DNA from: an uncultured Planctomycetaceae bacterium
GTDB lineage: Bacteria; Planctomycetota; Planctomycetia; Planctomycetales; Planctomycetaceae
Length of the DNA: 7,640 nucleotides
Direction of reading: 5' to 3'
Assembly (NCBI GenBank): GCA_903823545.1
Contig: CAIJTL010001505.1
Location: 1-7,640 of the forward strand
The position numbers and the translations under genes were made by a program. The notes below the pieces were generated by a model that was given only the letters and a program-made list of their open reading frames with translations, was not told the DNA's origin and made no database searches. This document shows positions 1-7,122 of this stretch, one piece after another. Numbering within the stretch: the first letter of the stretch is position 1; each line of letters begins with the position of its first letter.

Positions 1-1
1 G

Positions 2-586
<585 letters not shown>

Positions 587-620
587 TTGAGATCTTGCAG
601 CACTCTTTCAAAGACCTGAA

Positions 621-656
621 GCCCGGCATCGCGATTGATGCCGGGCTTTTTCTTTT
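621..656 (+). terminator. Intrinsic terminator of enolase
   Basis: A perfect 10 bp stem (GCCCGGCATC at 621-630 pairing with GATGCCGGGC at 637-646) encloses a 6-nt loop and is followed by TTTTTCTTTT. It lies 34 bp after the enolase stop and has all the elements of a Rho-independent terminator. Confidence 0.93.
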
Positions 657-874
657 GACCGAATGCTGCAATGAGCATCAAGGTCAAGGGCGTTCCAGTC
701 GACAAGGTCACTTTGATCGGTCAAGTTCATCGTCCGCGGAGTTGCTCGTCACCTCCGATCGGAGCGACCGTGCGAACTGGTCGTTCCCTTCAATGCGACT
801 TTGACTGATCTCAGAAATCGCGCCTCACAAGAGCACGTTTTCCTCGCGTTCATCGGGCATACTCAGTTGCCATC

Positions 875-880
875 GGGAGG
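875..880 (+). promoter_or_regulatory. Shine-Dalgarno site of the FtsB-like gene
   Basis: GGGAGG lies 8 nt before the ATG at 889 and fixes that start. A closer ATG at 882 runs into a stop after five codons in its frame, so it is not the gene start. Confidence 0.7.
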
Positions 881-888
881 AATGACGC

Positions 889-1428
889 ATGACGAATAAC
901 GAACTCGAACAGCAAGAGACGACCGGTTCGTGGGCCATTTCCGTTGCCTTCTGGTTCGCATTGTTGGCCGCGGCCACGGCATATGCGGCGGTCGTCATTT
1001 CTCCGAAGCTGATCAACTTCGTTCGTCTACGGCACGATTTCGGCACAACCCAAGTTCGCCTAGTATTACTTGAGCATGAAACGTCTGACCTTCAAGAAAT
1101 GGTCGACTCACTGGAGCGTCGCGACCCGGCATTGCAGCGAAAGCTGGCGATGGTCGATTTCGGTGCAATGCGCCGCGGTGAGGAACTCATCGCCGTCGAT
1201 GAAGACTTGCAATTGAGTATTCACGACAACGACCCTGTCTTCGATTTGTCGCAGAACGAACTGCCGTGGTACGGGACACTGATTGAACCCTTCGCAGTCA
1301 ATCAAAATGTACGGCGAATCACGTTGCTATCTGCGGCGGCAATTCTTGTTTTCGCGTTTATGTTTCTTCAGGAATCGGTCACAGGAATCGACCCTAAGGT
1401 TGTCGATGACCCCGACGAACCTCGCTAA
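889..1428 (+). CDS. FtsB/DivIC-like septum formation initiator-type membrane protein
   Basis: A 179-residue protein. In order it has: a short hydrophilic N-terminus; a TM helix at about 16-38 (rich in Ala, Phe and Val); a heptad-like coiled-coil stretch at about 45-77; a block at 76-103 reading LERRDP...LAMVDFG..RRGEELI; an acidic linker; a second hydrophobic helix at about 143-160; and an acidic tail (DDPDEPR). TM helix, coiled coil, then 'L..DP....A....G..R.GE..I' is the layout of the FtsB/DivIC (septum formation initiator) family, which bridges divisome proteins in the periplasm. The family is usually about 90-120 residues with one TM helix, so the C-terminal extension with a second helix is unusual. 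Enolase lies directly upstream, matching the eno-ftsB order of many Proteobacteria. The enolase terminator and 230 bp of spacing suggest a separate promoter. The family call rests on eye alignment; the alternative is an unrelated coiled-coil membrane protein. Confidence 0.6.
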   Translation: MTNNELEQQETTGSWAISVAFWFALLAAATAYAAVVISPKLINFVRLRHDFGTTQVRLVLLEHETSDLQEMVDSLERRDPALQRKLAMVDFGAMRRGEELIAVDEDLQLSIHDNDPVFDLSQNELPWYGTLIEPFAVNQNVRRITLLSAAAILVFAFMFLQESVTGIDPKVVDDPDEPR

Positions 1429-1550
1429 GTATTTCCTTTTAGCCGAACCAAAAAGGAATATAGACTGGCCCCAAAGGCAGTGAAGAATTTGTAGAGCAGG
1501 CGGTTCGCTATTTTGTTTTTATGAGCAAACACGCAGACGAAGCGTTCGCC

Positions 1551-2603
1551 TTAAGCTGCCCGATCTTGAATCCGCGAAGAGCTTACGGTGGCCGTCCGCA
1601 GTCGGTGAGAAAGCTGGTTGGCATCTAAGAAAGCGACCAGACTAGCTCGATGCTCCATGTATCGTGCTGGAAGATGAGCGAATGTATCAGGCGTTAATAG
1701 TAGGTCGATGAGTTCGTTCAGAGCAGGCGTGTCGAGGCGACGGTGGTCTTCACAACGTCGGCGTGGTAAGCGAAACGCTTCGCAGAAAGAATCTCCTCGA
1801 GAACAGTTCGAGACCAAAATCGCGGGATTGCCGTGAGCCAAGTGCAGCATATTTCCATGCAGACGCCAGCCGATTGCTCCAATACTGTTTTCGATAAGCT
1901 GCTGGTAAGGAGTAAGTGAGTACTCGTAAAGGGTTGGAACCGGCTGTTGCCAAAACGGTATCCACCTTTTCAAGAATAGATCCTTGCTTTGTTGTGCTGC
2001 GACAATTGGCGACAGGCCACGATCACGCAATAGTTTAATCAAGCGATTCACATTATCTCGCTGTCCCTTCCGCACTGTGACGACGACTTGTTTTGCAGTG
2101 GACACTGGACGCTTGGGCCAAACGGGCGAGAGGCTCCGAAACATTGTCGGGCAGCCAGTCATCGCAAGGTTTCGAATGCCAGCTTGATCGAGTGCTTCTG
2201 CGGTGCGTGGATCACGAACGCCGCCAAGCTGGCAGCTCGCGTGGATGATCCGCAGTTGGCGGAGTGTGTCTTCATCGAAGCCGTTGTCTTCGCCCTCGTG
2301 GCGAGTGGTTCCCATACCCATGGGAATGATGGGGACTCGCACTTGCCGAAGCTGCTCGGCGGTGAACATCCAGCGGCCTGGGCGAGCCATGTCGCGATAC
2401 CACAGATTCGTGCCCAGAATCACTGCGGCCTCGGTCGCGTTGATGCGGTCGATGTCTTTCGCAGTGATGGGCTTTCGAGGATCAATTTCCACGCTGTGTT
2501 CGCGATCGTAATCCAAGATGCGTCGGATGCTGTCTTCGATAAATAAGTCACCCACATTTTGAGTTGACAGCGCAGGGTTGATAAACGCCAAAACTCGTGC
2601 CAT
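1551..2603 (-). CDS. Polysaccharide pyruvyl transferase family protein
   Basis: A 350-residue protein of the PssM/CsaB/WcaK-type family (PF04230), whose members put a pyruvate ketal from PEP on sugars of exopolysaccharide or wall polymers, or act as related glycosyl-type transferases. Supporting motifs are: NVGDLFIEDSI at 17-26 (the family's NxGD near the N-terminus); VILGTNLW at 61-68; PIIPMGMG at 91-98; LGGVRDPRTAEAL at 127-138; TGCPTM at 149-154; and GWRLHGNMLHLAHGNPAILVS at about 245-265, with the conserved RxH and Gly-x-Pro. No signal peptide or TM helix is seen, which fits a cytoplasmic enzyme. The start chosen is the ATG at 2603, with GAAAGGA 9 nt upstream; an in-frame TTG two codons earlier is only 3 nt from that site. 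The gene follows a methyltransferase on the same strand after 84 bp, probably co-transcribed. The exact acceptor, and whether the donor is PEP, cannot be told. Confidence 0.82.
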   Translation of the reverse strand: MARVLAFINPALSTQNVGDLFIEDSIRRILDYDREHSVEIDPRKPITAKDIDRINATEAAVILGTNLWYRDMARPGRWMFTAEQLRQVRVPIIPMGMGTTRHEGEDNGFDEDTLRQLRIIHASCQLGGVRDPRTAEALDQAGIRNLAMTGCPTMFRSLSPVWPKRPVSTAKQVVVTVRKGQRDNVNRLIKLLRDRGLSPIVAAQQSKDLFLKRWIPFWQQPVPTLYEYSLTPYQQLIENSIGAIGWRLHGNMLHLAHGNPAILVSNCSRGDSFCEAFRLPRRRCEDHRRLDTPALNELIDLLLTPDTFAHLPARYMEHRASLVAFLDANQLSHRLRTATVSSSRIQDRAA

Positions 2604-2612
2604 TCGCAAGTT

Positions 2613-2619
2613 TCCTTTC
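2613..2619 (-). promoter_or_regulatory. Ribosome binding site that decides the start of the pyruvyl transferase-like gene
   Basis: On the minus strand GAAAGGA precedes the ATG at 2603 by 9 nt and the TTG at 2609 by only 3 nt. This favours the ATG and a 350-residue product over a 352-residue one. Confidence 0.6.
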
Positions 2620-2627
2620 TCAAACTG

Positions 2628-2647
2628 TCGTAACGGAAAGGTTACGA
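2628..2647 (-). other. Small intergenic hairpin between methyltransferase and pyruvyl transferase-like gene
   Basis: A perfect 7 bp inverted repeat, TCGTAAC and GTTACGA with a 6-nt loop, sits 25 nt upstream of the downstream ATG. No T-tract follows it on the minus strand, so it does not look like a terminator. It could shape the leader or be an mRNA processing or stability element. Chance occurrence is possible. Confidence 0.3.
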
Positions 2648-2687
2648 ACCAATCGGCCTGATACGTCCGGCCTGCTTCGCTGATTCT

Positions 2688-3638
2688 TCAGGCCGCGCGC
2701 TGAACGAGTCGGTGTTCGGCCTGCCGATCCAAAGCCGTTCCGCCGACTTGCTGAATCACGAACTCGATGCGATGTCCCAAATCGAACTGCGCAGCCACCG
2801 ACGAAAGCGGTTTCTCCCACCAGGAACGACGATGTGTGCTGTAGTGACCGACTTTGTCTGACTTGCCCGAGCAGAAACCGTGGGTTTGACACGAGACTAC
2901 AGCCAGTCCTGCGTCGGCAAAGTACTGTGCCAAGCTAACCCGCGTCGGAATGAAATAGTGCCGTTCCACGAAGTAGTACCAGTCACGGGGATTCCACCAA
3001 AGGCTCAGACTCTGTGCGTTGAGCGTGTTGAGGTACATCACTCCGCCAGGACGCAGTGACGCGGCGAGGTTCTGCAAGACCTCCCGCGGTTCCTGCAAGT
3101 GTTCGAACACATTATCCATCAGGATCACGTCGTAAACACCGGGTTCCAGCTTAACCTGCTCAATCGGACCAGATAGTACCCGCGATTGCGAAATGGTTTC
3201 CGCGTGCCGAGCCGCTCGCGCCGACAGTTCATTGCCCTCCGCGCGCCAACCCAGTTCGCCCGCGGCGCGCAGCAACGTTCCCAAACCGGCCCCCACCTCA
3301 AACAAACGTCCCGTCTGGCGGAAACGCTCCAGGCACCGAACTTTTTCCAACTGGACAGCGTGTTTGCGGCGGGTCTCTTCGGCGGGCGACGCCGTGTCGA
3401 TGTGCCGCTGCCAGTATTCGTCGTACGTGTCTGATGGTTCCTCAATCCACTCGGCGCGCGCCATTTGGCCCGTCTCGGAACAGATCCAATAATCGCCGCG
3501 AAGCGTGGTGAATCGTTGCTGATACGTGTCGCGTTTCAGTGCGTCGCAAGGCCGTTGTTGCCCCGTGGAGGGATCACTGAGTTTCCAAGCGTTGATGACT
3601 GATCTTGGAAAGCGCCGACCAATGGGGCCGAAAGACAT
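2688..3638 (-). CDS. Class I SAM-dependent methyltransferase
   Basis: A 316-residue protein with a central Rossmann-type methyltransferase domain at about 108-210. Motif I is LFEVGAGLGTLLRAA (112-126), the acidic residue after strand 2 is in EGNELS (134-139), strand 4 is YDVILMDNVFEHLQEP (169-184), and the post-motif is LRPGGVMYLNTLN (196-207). This is the Methyltransf_23/UbiG-like layout. The N-terminal 60 residues carry a worn version of the Cys-pair head common in sugar and capsule methyltransferases (Cys31, Cys53, then ETGQM where CxxCG is usual), followed by the typical Y...Y linker (DTYDEYW). A C-terminal domain (220-300) is rich in Trp, Tyr and His and may bind the acceptor. Start: ATG with AAGGAGG 4 nt upstream. 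Its neighbours are a pyruvyl transferase-like gene downstream and a divergent glycosyltransferase, which suggests that it methylates a glycan. The substrate is unknown. Confidence 0.87.
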   Translation of the reverse strand: MSFGPIGRRFPRSVINAWKLSDPSTGQQRPCDALKRDTYQQRFTTLRGDYWICSETGQMARAEWIEEPSDTYDEYWQRHIDTASPAEETRRKHAVQLEKVRCLERFRQTGRLFEVGAGLGTLLRAAGELGWRAEGNELSARAARHAETISQSRVLSGPIEQVKLEPGVYDVILMDNVFEHLQEPREVLQNLAASLRPGGVMYLNTLNAQSLSLWWNPRDWYYFVERHYFIPTRVSLAQYFADAGLAVVSCQTHGFCSGKSDKVGHYSTHRRSWWEKPLSSVAAQFDLGHRIEFVIQQVGGTALDRQAEHRLVQRAA

Positions 3639-3654
3639 GATCCCTCCTTGGATC
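3639..3654 (-). promoter_or_regulatory. Strong Shine-Dalgarno placed in a small hairpin loop before the methyltransferase
   Basis: On the minus strand the leader reads GGATC-CAAGGAGGGATC-ATG. AAGGAGG is a near-perfect Shine-Dalgarno site 4 nt from the ATG, and GATCC with GGATC can form a 5 bp stem that leaves AAGGAG as the loop. The site itself is clear; the regulatory meaning of the stem is inferred. Confidence 0.55.
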
Positions 3655-3793
3655 CCAGATTTCAGGGAGTTCGCGAATTGGTTCTGCCACGTGGCTGATT
3701 TTCACAGGGGCGGGAATCTAGCTTGCGCCTTGCATCGCGCGAAGACGACTTCCGTCCCCGTAGGTGCGTGAATGATGATCGCCGAAGCTCGAA

Positions 3794-3823
3794 TTGACCG
3801 GGATTTGACTCTTGCCGTACAAG
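3794..3823 (+). promoter_or_regulatory. Candidate sigma70-type promoter of the glycosyltransferase gene
   Basis: TTGACC (3794-3799) and TACAAG (3818-3823) are separated by 18 nt. They match five and four of six consensus bases, and the expected start is about 40 nt before the ATG at 3873. No equally good promoter was found for the divergent methyltransferase in the same 234 bp region. The prediction is by eye only. Confidence 0.38.
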
Positions 3824-3872
3824 CCGATCGCGCGCTGACGATACCTTAGGTCTTCCCTGTCCAGAGAGCATT

Positions 3873-4688
3873 ATGACCGCACCCCTGGTTTCGATCGTCG
3901 TCCCACATTTTCAGACACCGGAGTTGGCTCGACTCTGTTTGCGGTCGATTCGACATTACACGCTAGATGTTCCATACGAAGTAATCGTGGTCGATAACAA
4001 TTCTCGCGATGGTCGTTCGTTGGATTACCTACGATCTATTGAGTGGATTCGGTTGATTGAGCGAACAGAGGGTGTGGGAGCGATGTCGCTCGGACACAAA
4101 GAAGCGGTCGACATCGGATTCGCTGCGGCGCGGGGACCATTATTGTTGTCATTTCACACGGACACGATTCCAATCCAAAAAGACTGGCTCTCGTGGCATG
4201 TGCAACAATTCGATTCCAATCCACAGATCGCGGCAGTCGGGACCTACAAGCTCGAATTCAAATCGCCTTGGTCACAGCGTTTGCAATACTGGAAAGAAAG
4301 CGTGCTCCGCTGGAGTTCGCGCAAGACTGAAAACGGCGACCATCGACCATACATTCGCAGCCATTGTGCGCTTTATCGGCGAGAGGTGCTCGACCAACTC
4401 GGCCTGCGTTACAACGCCAATCCCAAGGAGACCGCCGGACGCGACGTCCACTTTGCTATCGAGCGAAGCGGTTACATCGCGAAGATGCTGAGTATTTCAG
4501 AAACCATGAGTCGCGTGACTCACTTGAACCACGGAACGATGGTGTTTCTCCCCGAATTGGGAGCCAGTGGCCGAACGGTTCGTCGTGGCCAATCTCGCAT
4601 CCAACAATTCTTCGCTCGTCCTGAAATCAGAGCAATTTATGAGGACGATTCGTTAGACAAGCTCGACGCACTGAGTCGCGCAGCGTGA
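3873..4688 (+). CDS. Family 2 glycosyltransferase (GT-A fold)
   Basis: A 271-residue protein. The N-terminal nucleotide-sugar domain is clear: VSIVVPHFQTPELARLCLRSI at about 6-26, YEVIVVDNNSRDGRS at 35-49 (the family's VDN.S.DGS), and the region of the metal-binding DxD at LLLSFHTDT, 90-98. There the sequence is His-Thr-Asp rather than Asp-x-Asp. The later part has RPYIRSHCALYRREVL (158-172), in the place of the acceptor-side segment, and ETAGRDVHF (186-194), where Asp191 could be the catalytic base. A His-rich THLNHGTM follows at 216-223. No TM helix is seen, so it is probably a cytoplasmic or peripheral enzyme that adds a sugar to a lipid-linked or surface glycan. Only a weak AGAGAG precedes the ATG. 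A methyltransferase gene follows on the same strand after 62 bp, probably in the same transcript. Donor and acceptor are unknown. Confidence 0.88.
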   Translation: MTAPLVSIVVPHFQTPELARLCLRSIRHYTLDVPYEVIVVDNNSRDGRSLDYLRSIEWIRLIERTEGVGAMSLGHKEAVDIGFAAARGPLLLSFHTDTIPIQKDWLSWHVQQFDSNPQIAAVGTYKLEFKSPWSQRLQYWKESVLRWSSRKTENGDHRPYIRSHCALYRREVLDQLGLRYNANPKETAGRDVHFAIERSGYIAKMLSISETMSRVTHLNHGTMVFLPELGASGRTVRRGQSRIQQFFARPEIRAIYEDDSLDKLDALSRAA

Positions 4689-4697
4689 ACCTCAAAA

Positions 4698-4733
4698 CAT
4701 CGCTGCCACACGGAACGGTGGTGATGAGCGATG
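4698..4733 (+). other. Hairpin between glycosyltransferase and second methyltransferase
   Basis: CATCGCT (4698-4704) is an exact reverse complement of AGCGATG (4727-4733), with an inner CCAC/GTGG pairing (4706-4709 with 4718-4721). No T-tract follows. It lies 17 nt before the ATG at 4751, in a leader that has no clear Shine-Dalgarno site. It could affect translation of the downstream gene or mRNA processing, or it could be chance. Confidence 0.3.
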
Positions 4734-4750
4734 AGTGATGCTGAATTGCA

Positions 4751-5485
4751 ATGACTCAGCAACTGAAGATCGTTTCCGAAAGTTCTGCGATGTTGAATCG
4801 AATACTCGAACCCGAAGTGATGGATACTCGTGAAGAAGCCAGCGACTATGACTCGATGAATCACGAGGCGGTCAATCGTCGGTTTGTCGAAGACTTCCTT
4901 GCGTTCTGTTTCAGCACTCCCTTGAAAGGTCGCTTGATCGATTCGACAACGCCTCTCACGGTTTTAGACGTCGGAACCGGGACGGCACAAATTCCGATAG
5001 AGCTTTGCCGTCGTCCCGTCACTTGTCGAGTTCACGCGATTGATCTGGCCAACGAGATGCTCAAGCTCGCGGAGATCAACGTCGCTCGCGCAGGGCTTGC
5101 AGCCTCAATTCAGTTAGAACTAGTCGATGCCAAAAAGATGACCTATGCTGATCGGTCATTTGACGCGGTTATTTCAAACAGCATCGTGCATCACATTCCC
5201 GAACCGCGAGCTGTGTTTTCGGAAATGTCGCGAGTCCTCGCGATGGGCGGCGTCATGTTTGTCCGCGACCTGCTGCGTCCCAACACGGATGCCGAAGTCG
5301 ATCGCTTGGTCGCGACCTACGCGGGACAAGAAAACGCCCATTCGCAGCAGATGTTTCGAGACTCGTTGCATGCCGCGCTGACACTGGCAGAAGTTCGCGA
5401 ACTCGCCCAGGAAATTAACATTCCTGAATCAGCCATCGCGCAAACCACTGACCGACACTGGACGTTGGCGTGGCTATTTCTCTGA
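4751..5485 (+). CDS. Class I SAM-dependent methyltransferase with LEPEVMD N-terminal motif
   Basis: A 244-residue protein. SAM-binding motif I is VLDVGTGTAQIPIEL (71-85), the strand-2 acidic residue is in AIDLANEML (96-104), motif II is ELVDAKKMTYADRSFD (123-138), followed by AVISNSIVHHIPEP (139-152) and GGVMFVRDLLRP (166-177). These are typical of Methyltransf_11/25 enzymes. The N-terminus RILEPEVMD...YDSMNHEAVN.RFV (17-46) resembles a group recalled from cyanobacteria and planctomycetes that starts with EPE[LV]MD; its substrate is not known to me. The ATG at 4751 is the first usable start, because an upstream in-frame ATG at 4724 meets a stop at 4736. No clear ribosome binding site is seen. 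The gene follows the glycosyltransferase by 62 bp, and its last 12 bp overlap the end of the convergent htrA gene. Confidence 0.88.
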   Translation: MTQQLKIVSESSAMLNRILEPEVMDTREEASDYDSMNHEAVNRRFVEDFLAFCFSTPLKGRLIDSTTPLTVLDVGTGTAQIPIELCRRPVTCRVHAIDLANEMLKLAEINVARAGLAASIQLELVDAKKMTYADRSFDAVISNSIVHHIPEPRAVFSEMSRVLAMGGVMFVRDLLRPNTDAEVDRLVATYAGQENAHSQQMFRDSLHAALTLAEVRELAQEINIPESAIAQTTDRHWTLAWLFL

Positions 5486-6652
5486 CGGACCACCGAGCGT
5501 CACAGTGACATTGGATCGACGTCCTTCGCGAATGATCGTGAGCGCGACTTGATCACCGGGATGTTTCTTCTCGATCGCCGAGAGAAAGTCATCCTGAGTT
5601 TTCACTTCATCGCCATCCACCGCGACGATCAAGTCTGCCGCTTCACGATCAGCACGTTCCACAACAAACGGGCCCGTTCGTTTCCGAACCATTTTCGGCC
5701 CCTTCAAACCGGCCTTCTCTGCAGGGCCATTGGGCTGGAGCTGTGCGACCATCAAGCCTCGTTCAGTTTCAAACAAACGAACGCCGATCTCTGGACGGAT
5801 CACTTTGCCATGACGGATGAGCTCGGGGACAATGCGAGTCACCAAGCTTGCGGGAATCGCAAAGCCTACACCTGCGCTCTGACCAGTCTTACTGGCAATC
5901 GCCGTGTTGATGCCGATCAGCCGACCGTGAGTGTCAAGCAGCGGTCCACCTGAGTTGCCTGGGTTGATCGACGCGTCGATCTGAATGATCTGTTTGACCG
6001 AGCGGTTGCCGCGAATTTGCAGTGAACGATCAAGGCTGGAAACAACACCGGATGTCAGCGTTCGCTCCAGACCAAATGGATTGCCAATGGCGAAGCAACG
6101 CATTCCCACACGCAACTTGTTTGAATCACCGAGCGCCACTGGATGCAGCATCTCCGGCGGGGCCTTGATGCGAATGACGGCACAGTCATTGTCGGGATCA
6201 GCGCCAACAAACGAAGCGTCGTATTGCTTGCCGTCATACAGTGTCACCACGACGTCGTTTGCGTCAGCAATCACATGAAAGTTGGTGACGATATGCCCCA
6301 GCTTGTCGATGATCGAGCCAGAACCCGTTCCTTCGGCATGAACGTCGAAAATGAGTGCCGCCGAATGAGTGCTCTTCGTGTTGATGTTTACAACGCTTTT
6401 GTTGATCGCCTCGTAAACCGCCACGTTGACCGCTTCGTCCGGTGTCAGCCCTTCGCGGTTATAGACCGGCGGCAAGTTCGTTGGCGCGAACGTGCGATTC
6501 TCTTCAATCGAAAACGAGGCGCGTGCGACAGTTTTGTCTGATGCACCGCGTTCTTCAGCGTCGGCAGGTTTGAGCCACTCAGTCTGATGGAACGACAGAG
6601 CCACGAGGCCACCCAAAACCGCCGAACAACAACAGCCAATGATGTATCGCAT
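5474..6652 (-). CDS. HtrA/Deg-type serine protease with one PDZ domain
   Basis: A 392-residue envelope protease or chaperone of family S1C (DegP/DegQ/DegS type) that degrades damaged or misfolded exported proteins. Residues 4-21 form a hydrophobic signal or anchor segment. A low-complexity linker runs to about 65. The trypsin-like domain is at about 70-275, with catalytic His126 in TNFHV, Asp156 in DPDNDCAV and Ser234 in GNSGGP, plus the oxyanion/L1 region around GNPFG (190-194) and the LTSGVVSS strand. One PDZ domain follows at about 286-387 (EIGVRLF, then ADLIVAVDGDEV and GDQVALTIIREG), with a basic insertion around 318-336. One PDZ rather than two puts it nearer DegS-like or short HtrA proteins. 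The ATG is the first possible start in frame because a stop lies just upstream; an AAGGA is only 2 nt away, which is unusually close. Single-gene transcription from the promoter at 6715-6743 is likely. Confidence 0.95.
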   Translation of the reverse strand: MRYIIGCCCSAVLGGLVALSFHQTEWLKPADAEERGASDKTVARASFSIEENRTFAPTNLPPVYNREGLTPDEAVNVAVYEAINKSVVNINTKSTHSAALIFDVHAEGTGSGSIIDKLGHIVTNFHVIADANDVVVTLYDGKQYDASFVGADPDNDCAVIRIKAPPEMLHPVALGDSNKLRVGMRCFAIGNPFGLERTLTSGVVSSLDRSLQIRGNRSVKQIIQIDASINPGNSGGPLLDTHGRLIGINTAIASKTGQSAGVGFAIPASLVTRIVPELIRHGKVIRPEIGVRLFETERGLMVAQLQPNGPAEKAGLKGPKMVRKRTGPFVVERADREAADLIVAVDGDEVKTQDDFLSAIEKKHPGDQVALTIIREGRRSNVTVTLGGPSEK

Positions 6653-6714
6653 AGTCCTTCAATCCGTGAACAATCCGCATTCAACCCGCGACAGCCCCCA
6701 GTAAACGTGAGCGA

Positions 6715-6743
6715 GGTATAGGTCGTCTGCCGGAACGGCTCAA
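6715..6743 (-). promoter_or_regulatory. Candidate sigma70-type promoter of htrA
   Basis: On the minus strand TTGAGC (6738-6743) and TATACC (6715-6720) are spaced by exactly 17 nt, each matching four of six consensus bases. The predicted start leaves a leader of about 55 nt before the ATG at 6652. The call is by eye and is not specific to any stress sigma factor. Confidence 0.4.
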
Positions 6744-6906
6744 GACGAAGCGAGAATGAGCGTCAGCGATCACGCGCGAGTGGCAAATGACTTCGCGGTG
6801 ATGACGCCAGATAAAGAGTTAACGAGAACCTGTCTGCTAACTGCCGAGAGCGACTGTTTTGCCGACGCAGAACTCTGGTCAAAGCCAACATCGCAGAAAC
6901 GAAGAA

Positions 6907-6936
6907 AGGCCGGCTGCGGCTGTACGCAGTCGGCCT
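6907..6936. terminator. Strong hairpin with T-rich flanks on both sides, probably a terminator
   Basis: A 12 bp stem (6907-6918 with 6925-6936, one G-U pair on the plus-strand RNA) has a 6-nt loop. On the plus strand it is followed by CTTTGTTT; on the minus strand it is followed by TTCTTCGTTT. Only the minus strand has a gene reading into it, the Cys-rich gene ending at 7203. It is therefore likeliest to terminate that transcript before the htrA promoter, though it could work in both directions. Confidence 0.6.
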
Positions 6937-7075
6937 CTTTGTTTGAACGTTCGGCACTGGACTCCGAAGAGTGCAGAGCGAGTTAAACAGAATTCATCCA
7001 GGAAGAAGTTCCAGGGACTTTGGACTCGGAAAATTTCCGAGGAAGAAGGCAATTCGAATTGTCGGCCTCCGGGAA

Positions 7076-7122
7076 GTGAGAGTTGTCCGGGGGAAAGGCA
7101 CGTCCCCCGGACGGGAACTCAC
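7076..7122. other. GC-rich two-part hairpin of unknown role
   Basis: GTCCGGGGG (7085-7093) pairs perfectly with CCCCCGGAC (7104-7112). An outer GTGAG (7076-7080) pairs with CTCAC (7118-7122) across a small internal loop. On the plus strand GTTTT follows, a weak terminator-like tail; on the minus strand no T-tract follows. It may be a structural part of the Cys-rich gene's 3' untranslated region or belong to an unannotated RNA. Confidence 0.45.

Noticed and set aside
753..764. 12 bp palindrome CTCCGATCGGAG upstream of the FtsB-like gene, considered as an operator
   Set aside because: It is a single copy, not placed against a recognisable promoter, and one such palindrome is not enough evidence for a regulatory site.
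2088..2546. Plus-strand frame of 152 residues opposite the pyruvyl transferase-like gene
   Set aside because: It is a shadow of the minus-strand gene, which carries clear family motifs along its length.
2604..2609. TTG start two codons upstream of the pyruvyl transferase-like gene
   Set aside because: Only 3 nt separate it from the GAAAGGA site, while the ATG at 2603 has ideal 9 nt spacing.
3686..3695. 10 bp palindrome GCCACGTGGC in the divergent intergenic region
   Set aside because: There is no second copy and no promoter alignment for the minus-strand gene, so an operator call would be a guess.
6632..6652. A lipobox-like IIGC at residues 4-7 of the HtrA protein
   Set aside because: The Cys lies only seven residues from the start, leaving no room for a lipoprotein signal peptide before it. 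The segment is better read as part of the hydrophobic signal or anchor.
6756..6986. A possible 76-residue plus-strand gene in the gap upstream of htrA
   Set aside because: It has no clear ribosome binding site, its sequence is not protein-like, and it runs straight through the 12 bp terminator-like stem.
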